Of a DNA stretch of 60,655 nt, positions 34,804 to 43,800 are shown one piece after another (the stretch's first letter is position 1; each line of letters begins with the position of its first letter). Source of the DNA: Oscillospiraceae bacterium (GTDB taxonomy: Bacteria > Bacillota_A > Clostridia > Oscillospirales > CAG-272); assembly GCA_015063445.1 (NCBI GenBank), contig SVUD01000005.1:1-60655 (forward strand), read 5' to 3'. A program made the translations under genes and the position numbers. Under the pieces are notes generated by a model. That model saw nothing but the letters and a program-made list of their open reading frames with translations. It was not told the DNA's origin and did no database searches.

Positions 34804-36198
34804 TTAATACTCCGCGTTTCCTACTGTTCTGGGATAAGGAAGAACGTCGCGTATGTTGGATACACCCGTAAGATACATAATAATTCTCTCAAAACCGAGA
34901 CCGAAGCCCGCATGCTTGGTTCCTCCGTATTTACGAAGGTTGAGATACCACCAATAATCCTCTTCCTTGAGCCCAAGCTCAGCCATTCTCGCGGTGAGGA
35001 TATCAAGTCTCTCCTCGCGCTGAGAGCCGCCGATTATTTCTCCTACTCCGGGAACAAGAAGGTCCATAGCGGCAACAGTCTTTCCGTCGTCGTTAAGACG
35101 CATATAGAACGCCTTTATGTCCTTGGGATAGTCAATGAGGAATATGGGCTTTTTGTAAACCTGCTCGGTGAGATATCTTTCGTGCTCGGTCTGAAGGTCT
35201 ACTCCCCAGTATACAGGATACTTGAAGTCCGCGCCGGACTTGAGAAGAACGTCTATCGCCTCGGTATAAGTAACCTTTGCGTAATCGGCGTTTCTGAGAG
35301 CGGTAAGACGCTCTATAAGTCCCTTATCAACAAAACTGTTAAAGAACTGAAGCTCTGCTTCGCATTTATCCATTACGTGATTGATGATGTGCTTTATCAT
35401 ATCCCACGCAAGCTGCATATCGTCGTTAAGATCGGCAAACGCTATCTCCGGCTCGATCATCCAGAATTCAGCCGCGTGACGAGCGGTGTTTGAGTTCTCA
35501 GCTCGGAAGGTAGGACCAAACGTGTATATGTTGCCGAACGCCATTGCGTAGGTTTCACCCTCAAGCTGTCCCGAAACCGTAAGGTTTGTGCTCTTTCCGA
35601 AAAAGTCTTGAGAATAGTCAACGCTGCCATCCTCTTTCTTAGGAAGATTATCGAGATCAAGAGTGGTCACTCTGAACATCTCACCAGCTCCCTCAGCGTC
35701 TGAGCCTGTAATTATAGGCGTATGAACATAGACGAATCCTCTGTCATGGAAGAAGGAATGAATAGCATACGCTACCTCGCTTCTTACTCTGAACACCGCA
35801 GAGAAAAGATTGGTTCTCGGACGAAGATATGCCTGCTCACGAAGATATTCAACACTGTGCCTTTTAGGCTGGAGAGGATAATCGGGGGTTGACGTTCCCT
35901 CCACCTCAACGCATTCCGCCTTAAGCTCAAATGGCTGCTTTGCGCCCGGAGTAAGAACAATTTTACCTGTTACTACGAGAGCTGCACCTACGTTTTGTGA
36001 CGCAATTTGCTCATAATTGTTTACTTTTTCACGCTCAAAAACAACCTGAACACTCTTAAAATATGAGCCATCGTTCAAATCTATAAATCCGAATGCCTTG
36101 GAATCGCGGAGATTTCTTACCCATCCGCCCACGGTAACCGTTGCGCCATCGTACTTCTCAGGGGACGCATATATATTTTTAATATATTCTCTTTTCAT
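34804..36198 (-). CDS. asnS: asparaginyl-tRNA synthetase
   Basis: A 464-residue class IIb synthetase, the normal AsnRS length. The N-terminal OB-fold anticodon-binding domain spans about 15-105 ([25 protein letters not shown]). The class II core follows, with motif 2 ([25 protein letters not shown]) and motif 3 ([15 protein letters not shown]). The NTARH phrase and the overall pattern identify AsnRS rather than AspRS. Start ATG at 36198 follows AAGGAGAAGGAG. It has its own promoter and terminator. Confidence 0.98.
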   Translation of the reverse strand: MKREYIKNIYASPEKYDGATVTVGGWVRNLRDSKAFGFIDLNDGSYFKSVQVVFEREKVNNYEQIASQNVGAALVVTGKIVLTPGAKQPFELKAECVEVEGTSTPDYPLQPKRHSVEYLREQAYLRPRTNLFSAVFRVRSEVAYAIHSFFHDRGFVYVHTPIITGSDAEGAGEMFRVTTLDLDNLPKKEDGSVDYSQDFFGKSTNLTVSGQLEGETYAMAFGNIYTFGPTFRAENSNTARHAAEFWMIEPEIAFADLNDDMQLAWDMIKHIINHVMDKCEAELQFFNSFVDKGLIERLTALRNADYAKVTYTEAIDVLLKSGADFKYPVYWGVDLQTEHERYLTEQVYKKPIFLIDYPKDIKAFYMRLNDDGKTVAAMDLLVPGVGEIIGGSQREERLDILTARMAELGLKEEDYWWYLNLRKYGGTKHAGFGLGFERIIMYLTGVSNIRDVLPYPRTVGNAEY

Positions 36199-36234
36199 AC
36201 TCCTTCTCCTTGAAGAATATTAATTAATGCAAAC

Positions 36235-36263
36235 ATTATACCACAGAAGTAAGCGTATTTCAA
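36235..36263 (-). promoter_or_regulatory. promoter of asnS
   Basis: On the minus strand, TTGAAA (36263-36258), 17 bases, TATAAT (36240-36235). Confidence 0.75.
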
Positions 36264-36340
36264 TACTTTTAGTCAAAAACTTTTACATTTTTCTTCATTA
36301 TTATTATATTATATAGTAAATATTCATTTAGCTCAATACA

Positions 36341-36394
36341 AAAAAACGACAAAAGAGCTAACAAATCGAAAAATGCTCTCTCTTCTGTCGTTTT
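36341..36394 (-). terminator. terminator of the glycoside hydrolase gene
   Basis: On the minus strand, AAACGACAGAAGAGAGAGC pairs imperfectly with GCTCTTTTGTCGTTT, followed by TTTTTTG, 11 bases after the stop. Confidence 0.8.
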
Positions 36395-36404
36395 AGGCTT
36401 ATGG

Positions 36405-37493
36405 TTATTTACCGTCTGCCAGCTTATTAAATTTAACTATTAAGTCTATCTCGTGTGGGTCGTATGGATGACGGGCTCCGGGACGGTAAAGATCATGCTG
36501 CCATTTTGTAAAGTCGTAATCAACGTGCTTATTCGGGTCGTAATAGTGCTTCCAGAACATTTCCCAAGGCTCATTTGTCTGAGTTTTTCCTACTACGAAG
36601 CCCCAGCAATAGCATCCGACCTTTTCGAGATAATAAATCGGATAAATGTCTTTTACGTCATTATGATTTATTCTGTTCATCCACTCCGTGCATACGAGAG
36701 GTCTGCCAAATTTCTTAAGCTCGTCTATAGTAAGCACTGTTTTTTCAAGATTTCCGTAACAATGGAAATTGACGAAATCGGAAAGCTCTACGGCTCTCGC
36801 CTCCTCAGCAAACTTTATTCCACCATTTGTCACGCCGCGCCAGATATCCGCGGTTACAGGCTGCGAGGGATCGCAGGCTCTTACGGTTTCAAAGACCTTT
36901 TCAAGCACGGGAATGGCATCTCTGCCAAGTGCGATTCCGGGCTCGTTATAGACGTCCCAGAAGAGAATTCTTTCATCATCCTTATGCTTTGTGACAATTT
37001 CAGTTAACATTTCGACGAATTTTTCACGAAGTCCGTCCCTTGAAAGATAGTGATAAGGCTTCTTAGCCTCTTGCTCGGGCGATATAGGAAAACGTCCTTG
37101 ATGATATCCGAGAGCATACGTCTGCTCACCGAGAGGCTTCGGCTCAAACGGCTCGTCTATTCCTCTCGGAAGAAGAACCTCTGTCGCCAAAACGTAGCAC
37201 ACGGATATTCCGTGCGATGCCGCAATTGTGAGGTACTCCTCGAGCACACTCATATAGCTTTCTCTTTCCTGAAGCCAAACGTCAAAGTCTGCGATAAGTC
37301 TTATTGTATTGAAGCCTATGCTTGCGGCAAGAGCAAGCTCCTTATCCGCAACCTTCATCCTCTCTTCCCTACCATAGCTTTGCCATTGATCAAGCCTGTT
37401 GGCGCAATCACTTCCTATAAAGTTACAGCCTCTTATCCACGGGCGCGCGTCATACCACTCCCAAATTTGCTTTTTAGTCCATTTCTTTTTCAT
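36405..37493 (-). CDS. clan GH-A glycoside hydrolase (GH5-like TIM barrel), cytoplasmic
   Basis: A 362-residue protein without a signal peptide. Clan-A features are GFNTIRLIADFDVW in an early strand, ILFWDVYNEPG with the acid/base Glu184 after strand 4, and RPLVCTEWMNR with the nucleophile Glu270 after strand 7. It is closest in style to GH5-like proteins, but family and substrate cannot be fixed from reading. As an intracellular enzyme it should act on imported oligosaccharides. It lies 84 bases after the small peptide gene downstream of the 2458-residue exported protein, so it may share that transcript, although a hairpin at 37523-37561 intervenes. Start follows AGGAGA. Confidence 0.85.
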   Translation of the reverse strand: MKKKWTKKQIWEWYDARPWIRGCNFIGSDCANRLDQWQSYGREERMKVADKELALAASIGFNTIRLIADFDVWLQERESYMSVLEEYLTIAASHGISVCYVLATEVLLPRGIDEPFEPKPLGEQTYALGYHQGRFPISPEQEAKKPYHYLSRDGLREKFVEMLTEIVTKHKDDERILFWDVYNEPGIALGRDAIPVLEKVFETVRACDPSQPVTADIWRGVTNGGIKFAEEARAVELSDFVNFHCYGNLEKTVLTIDELKKFGRPLVCTEWMNRINHNDVKDIYPIYYLEKVGCYCWGFVVGKTQTNEPWEMFWKHYYDPNKHVDYDFTKWQHDLYRPGARHPYDPHEIDLIVKFNKLADGK

Positions 37494-37522
37494 TTTAGTC
37501 TCCTGATAACGTTATGTTTTTA

Positions 37523-37561
37523 TTCGCCGCATCGTTTAGTTTAAAGCGCCGATACGGCGAA
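37523..37561 (-). other. inverted repeat between small peptide gene and glycoside hydrolase
   Basis: TTCGCCGCATCG / CGATACGGCGAA, 12-base stem with one mismatch and a 15-base loop. No T-run follows on the minus strand, so it is more likely an mRNA processing or stabilising element than a terminator. Confidence 0.5.
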
Positions 37562-37576
37562 TGTATTGTTGGGATT

Positions 37577-37744
37577 TTAGAATTCCGAGCCTACCTTCCA
37601 GGAATCAAATTCTTCATCCACAGTAGGTCCCGCAGTTCCGGGAGAGGCAGTTATAACGTCCCTCTCGTTGATTTTAGCAATTTCAATCTCGGGATTAATA
37701 TATTTTTTTATTTTCTTTTGCACTTTGCATTTTGCATTTTGCAT
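37577..37744 (-). CDS. small peptide of the KYxxPEIE/SPGT family (cassette 1)
   Basis: A 55-codon frame with ATG at 37744, 9 bases after GGAGG. After a seven-residue repeat-encoded start, the peptide has KKYINPEIEIAKINERDVIT, then SPGT and an acidic tail ending with aromatic residues (DSWKVGSEF). It is clearly homologous to the peptide at 54992-55126, which also directly follows a giant exported protein. There is no signal peptide or membrane helix and no cysteine apart from one in the repeat-encoded start. It lies 106 bases after the giant gene. Similar short peptides of unknown function occur in gut Firmicutes as I recall; I cannot give a function. Roles such as a peptide signal, a ribosomally made product or a partner of the exported protein are speculation. 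Confidence 0.65.
   Translation of the reverse strand: MQNAKCKVQKKIKKYINPEIEIAKINERDVITASPGTAGPTVDEEFDSWKVGSEF
37717..37744 (-). repeat. heptanucleotide tandem repeat at the start of the small peptide gene
   Basis: On the minus strand, ATGCAAA three times followed by GTGCAAA. The unit is not a multiple of three and each copy carries a possible start codon, so copy-number changes would alter which start codon is in frame. Confidence 0.85.
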
Positions 37745-37749
37745 TTAAT

Positions 37750-37849
37750 CAAACCTCCAATTTCGCATTTCGCGCTTCGAATTCCGCATTTGATTTAAAT
37801 TCCTAATTCCTAATTCCGAATTCCGCATTTAACTTAATTCCGAATTTAA
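37750..37849. repeat. low-complexity AATTCC/GCATTT tract
   Basis: Interspersed short repeats of AATTCC, AATTCCGAATTCCGCATTT and TTTCGCATTTCGCG between the giant gene stop and the peptide start. It has no coding potential. Confidence 0.7.
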
Positions 37850-40800
37850 TCAGTTGATAACCGATTCACGATATGCCGCCGCGCTGACAGAATATTTCCA
37901 AAGCGCCTCTATCACGCCGAGCGCATCAACGCTCTCGGTTGAAGTAAGATAATCGTAATAGGCTTTGAGATTATATGAGCCCTCGTATACCGTGTTGTCA
38001 TCAATATCAGCTCTGTACGTAATCGCGTCTCTTACACGGTATGCGTAGGTCTTAACTATTATCACCGTATTTTCTCCGTCGCTGACTACCTTACTTTCAA
38101 GCACGCTTTCGCCCTGCTTGAATACGTACTTATCAGCATACGAGGAGTTTTCAGGTGTGAATACGAAGGAAATCTCCGCTCCTATTTCGAGCTTTGCATC
38201 GGCAAGAGCGCCGTTTTGACTGTTATTAACAGCCTCGCCGTCAACGGTTACGGATTTATCGTAGTCACTGCCGAGAATAGCGTTTATTCTCTTCTCTGCG
38301 ACCGCAAGCTCTTCTTCGCTTACGAGTCCTACAGACTCAAAGTAAACGTACGCCGATTTAATGTAATTAACCATATCGAGCATAAGCGTATCGGTAATTT
38401 CACCGTAAGAGCCGCCGAGTACCTTTTCGGCATAGCCTATTACGTTAAGCGTCCAGCTTCCCGAATATTTATCGTCACCGTAAAGAAGATTTACGGCAAG
38501 AGTTACATTTTCCGCAGCCTCTGCCGCCGCAACGTCATAGGAAAGAACGTAGTAAATATTTCCGTCTATTTCCTCGGTGGGAAGTCCGCTTACGTCGTAT
38601 GTAATACCGCCGAGAACTATGGATTCGGTGTTATCCGTTTTAAGAACGTATACGTTATAAATGAAATCGGAATAGAATACTATATTTGATTTAACCTTGG
38701 TTTTACCTATATCGGACGGCATCAATCTGTAAGTAACGTAGCCGCTATCCTCGGAAAGCTTAACGTACTTGTATTCACCGTTAGGAGTTGTGAATGCTGC
38801 CGTAGGCGCGCTCTTTCCCTTTTGAAGTACGAGATACGTATATTCTCCGTTACCGTTTTTATCCAGCTTCAATGAAGAATCATTGCCCGTATTAAGAGCC
38901 TGCCACGTAATAGAGGTGTCCTTGCCGTAAGAGATGCTTCCTCCCTTGATTACAACGTTCGCGGGAATTCTGTTATGAGAAGCGAAGAGCTTGGTATTTT
39001 CTTCGGTAAAGCCGTTGAAATCAATATCGCAATCCTTGATTATAAGATTATTCGAGCCGGGAGTAATAGCGGCAATATCCGAGTAAGTATAAAGTATGTG
39101 ATATTCGTGCGTAGAAGCGTTCGGGTCATAGGATATCTTGATTCCGTCAAGTATAACGTTGAACTCGTGAGGATTGGTTGGTGCAACAGAAGCGTAGTCC
39201 GAAGGAACTCTGCTCTTTACAGCGGCAAATCTTACGATAGGATTATCGCCTGTAAGAATCGTACCGTTCTTTACGGTTATGTTGGTAACGTATCCCGCCG
39301 CAACGACCTCGCATCTGATGAATGCGTCACGTCCGCTCGCAGCCTTGTTTCCAACGGAAAGCGTATGACCGCCGAGATCGACCGTAATGGAGCCGTTTAT
39401 ATTGCTGAGATACTTATTTCCGTGAAGATCGTCGTTAAGATGATAATCGCGGCGAAGAAGTATTATCGAGCCGCTGCCCGCGCTGACAGCCGCCTTTGCG
39501 GCGTCCGTTGTGAAGAGGTAGGTTGCTTTGATGAAGTTCTTGTTTGCGTCAAATACAACCCACGGCATTGCCGCATATTCCTCGGGAACCGCTCCGTATG
39601 CGGTGCTGAGATTCAATTCGCTTACTCTGTAAAGAGATGCGCCCGTCTTTGAGTCCTTAAAGAATCCAAGGTCGGTTATTGAAGCATTTTCCGCATCGGT
39701 AAACCGATTCGTCTGGGGCATATCGCTTGCCGAGAGCGTAAGCTTTGTGTAATTTCCGTTTGTATCCTTTTTGAACTTAAGTGTTGCCGTAGCGCCTATG
39801 GTGTGAAGATAGCTTTCCCACGCAACCTTTGCAACTGATGCTATGCTGATAGTTCCGCCTTCTATAACGCACTGGGGAGCTATAATTTCCACGGTTTTGC
39901 TTGCCAGCGTTTTGAAGAGGGATATCGAAACCGAGGTATTGGTAATATTGATATCGCAATCCTTAAGCTTTACGTTTGCATTGACCTTGCTCGATGCCGT
40001 AGAATAAGAGTTCGTTATTGAGAAATCCTTAGTGATTGCCGTTCCCGCATCTATAATGACACCGTCAAAGATTATATTGAACGTCTGAGGATTCGTGTCG
40101 TCCGCGTCAAAGTAAGCGGCGGGAGTTCTGGTAGGCGAGCTGGTCGTCGCCTTGACCGCGGCAAATCTGACCAAAGGATCGGGACCGCACACGATATTAC
40201 CGTTCTTAACCGTCAACGTAGTAACGTATCCGTTAGCGTAAGGCTCGCACTTGAGGAAGGCGTCCGCGCTGCCGCCGTTACCCATCGTTACGGTATTTTC
40301 TCCAAGGTCTACGGTAACACTACCGTTAAGACGGCCTATATACGTTACGCCCGCCGCGTTAGCAGCAGTCTGCATATTGTAGTCGTTACGAAGATAAATA
40401 ACAGCTCCGTCACCCGCGGTCTCTGTAGCAAGACTCATAACCAGCGTTGTGAACTTTGTTCCGCCACCGATGCACGTGTAAGTGTCGTCAGCATTTTTCT
40501 TGAACACTACCCAAGGATAGCTTTCGACGGAAGCGTATTCCGCAGGAAGCGTTCCGTAAGGAGTAATGAGTGAAACGTCTGCTTTGGTTAAGGTATATGT
40601 TGTCTTACCGTTTACAGTTTCAAGCTCCGTAAGCTCCATAAGTCCCTCGTTTGCCGAAACGTAAGTTTCACTTGCGAGAGTGCTTCCCTCGGGAACTGTT
40701 ACGGTTATGTATTCGCCGTTCGAGTTCTTATTGAAGTTGATAGAGCTTCCGGTATTCGCAACGAGGTCGTATACGTCAAGATTTGCGGCGTTATCCGCGA

Positions 40801-43800
40801 TTATCTCACAGCCGTTTACGTTGTAGGCGCCCGAAAGAACCTGACCGCCGTTGTAGTTACCTACCGTGAAGAGCTTGATTTGTTTGGTTGCGCCTGTGAT
40901 ATCAAACACACAGTCGGTAAACGTCATCGCATTATATGCGGGAGCTGCGCTCGAGCCGCTTCTTTCGTAATTGTACGTAATAAGATTACTCGTCGTAGCG
41001 CCCTCGGCAAGAGCGAACTTGATATTTTCAAATCCAAAGTTAAAGCTCTTGATGTCGCTTGTATCATAATTTGCCGTATGCCAGCCAAGAATTCTGACCG
41101 CGCCCGCAGAATTCAGAAGAAGCGTTCCGTTATAAGTATTTACGGTTATATCGCCGTTGTTTTTCGCATCCGCATTGTAAAGCATTACCGCGGATTTGTT
41201 GTCGGTATCGGATACCTTAGCAAGAGTTACGGTATGTCCGCCAAAGTCAACGTAAAGAGTTCCGTTACCGTTTGAGAGGTTATCAAACTTTCTCGAGTAG
41301 GTGTAATCACGCCTTACGTAAATATACCACTCATCTCCCTCGGAATAGGTTCCGAAATAGTTAAGAGCTCCCGAGAGCTGATCGTATCCCTTGCAGAAAT
41401 CACCGGATTTATTAAAGATGATAACAGGGTAAAGCTCAATATTCTCATATGCATCGGAAATAATACCGTAAGGAGTAGCCAAGGGATTGAGAACCGTTGA
41501 ATATACAGCTCTTATTCCGTCGGATGCTTCAAGGGTATATATTCCGTATCCGTCTGAACGTCCCGCGGCTATGCCTTTAAGAATGAAGGAGGATGCCGAG
41601 GTATGAAGCTTAGTGTATTCACCGCCTGCATCGGCAACGAGAGTCAAGGCTCTGTAGTCCTCAACGAACGTCATTCTTACGAAGCTATCTGTAACAAATT
41701 TTCCGCCCTTGACTGTATAGTCAACGTCGGGTGTTCCGTTTATGCCCGAGAATACCGTCAACGGATTCTTGGTTAAGCGTTTGGTATCTACGTTTATTAC
41801 AGTATCAATGAGAGATACGTTTATATCGGATGCGGCAGAGGATGACGAGCTATCGAGCATAAAGTCCGTGATCCAAGCGCCGACAGCGGTATAGATATAA
41901 GCGTTCTCAAATGCGATATTGAATACCTTGCCATTGCCCGAAGTTGTTCCTGTTGCCTTAATAAGTGAACTATTGTTTACAGAAACGGCACCGTTCTTGA
42001 AAATTACGGTAGTTTCTTTAGTATTGGAGCTTGCGTATGCGTTGATAAGAGGAAGCTCGTTATCAAGGTAAATTCTGTATCCCTGCATATCAACGGTAAG
42101 CGAAGCAAGCTTCTCATATCCCGTAAATGAATCAAGAGAAGTGAGGCGGTAATTTTTGTTCATCGTAATTACAGCGCCATCGGTTGCGGCGGAAAGAGCC
42201 GCATTAAGAGTTACATATCCGTTCTCGCCTATTGAGAAGGGATTTTCTGACACGGGTGCCTTGTAAGCGTTATTTTCGTCATAAGATTTAACAAGATAAC
42301 ACTCGTTTTCGACAACGTCAATATCCGTTACTATCTCGGTAACGGTAAGGTTCGAAACGTATACGGGAGATTCGTTTGCGCCGTCGGGCTGAATATTAAG
42401 GGTAAGCTTTTTGATCTGCTCGCTGACGTCACCGAAATCGGTCTCGGTTACAACGTATTCAAAGCTATATTCTACCCATTCGCCGGCAGACGTGTAGAAG
42501 TTATATATGCTTCCCTCGACGTCTATCGTTCCGTAAGCAAGGGCGGTTGCGCCGTTGAGTCTTACGTTTACAAGTCTTGTGGTAGTATCGTATATTCTGA
42601 GAGTTATAATGAATCTGCGGCCTGTATCGTCCTTGGTTATAGCCGTGCTCTTTATAAGCTGATTATTCGTGAAAAGCTCTGTGGGATACTGGTAGTAATA
42701 GTGGTTCTGCGCGGCGTACTGCTTACTTACGCCCACAACTATCTTCGTTGCGTCGGTTCCGTCGGGAGCGGTAGTATTTGCCGTAAGAGTTACGTCTCTG
42801 CCCTTCTTTACCGAGCTTAAGTATTCACCGCTTATAACGCTTGCGGCCTTCTGAGCTTTAAGAAGGAATACCGTTTCCTCGGATGCGTTTCCTATCTCTT
42901 CGGTGACGTCTATTTCGTAATATCCCTCTCCTCTGAGATTAACGCTTCCAACCAAGTCTCCTATAGATGAAGCGTCTGGGTCTTCCATACTGAAGCCGCT
43001 TACCGTGTAAAGCTCGGCTACGTTTGCGGCAGGATTGTTGACACGGAATCTGAGGAATACGTCCGATGCGTTATTCATATCGGGCGCTGGACATACGAAG
43101 TAAATTCCGTTATCTCCCTTTACTGTAACAACTGACGCGCTGCCCTCGTTTTTAGTGCTGTATTTTGCTACGTAATCGCTTTCCATACCCTTGCCGTTAT
43201 CTGCGGCAATACCGCTTGGAACGGTCAGTGTAATTTCAGCGTTTCCGAGAAGCTGTGTATCGGGGGTGAAGGTCCACTCGGTTTTTCCGTATGCGGATGA
43301 CCAAGCACCCTCATACTTAGTTCCGGCATTATCCTTAACGGATATCTTTGCAATCTCGCTTATATCGACAGGACCTGTAAATTTAACTGTAAACGAAGAG
43401 TCCGTTTCAATATTCTCCGTACCCGCAAGCGGCATTACGTAGAGAACCTTTACCGCATCGTGCTTAAGGTAATATCCCATAAAGTCAAACATGGCCTTGT
43501 AGGTATCTATACCCGTTATCTGATCGGGACCGAAGGTATACATATGTCCAACGTCTGCTATTACCGCAAGAGAAGGGATATCCATATTCTTCATAAGTAT
43601 CGCTCTGTCATTGGAAGACGCGTATGCGGAATTATAGTTATCCTGAAGATTCATTGACGCAAACATCGGAGCATGACCTTCAACCATATCCTCCGTCATA
43701 GGACCGCAGCAAGGATAAAGCAAATTGGCGTTAGCGAGGATTTCCTTGCCCTCGTACGTAAGCCAAGGCTGAAGCTCGCCCTTATCGATGGTAATGCCGT

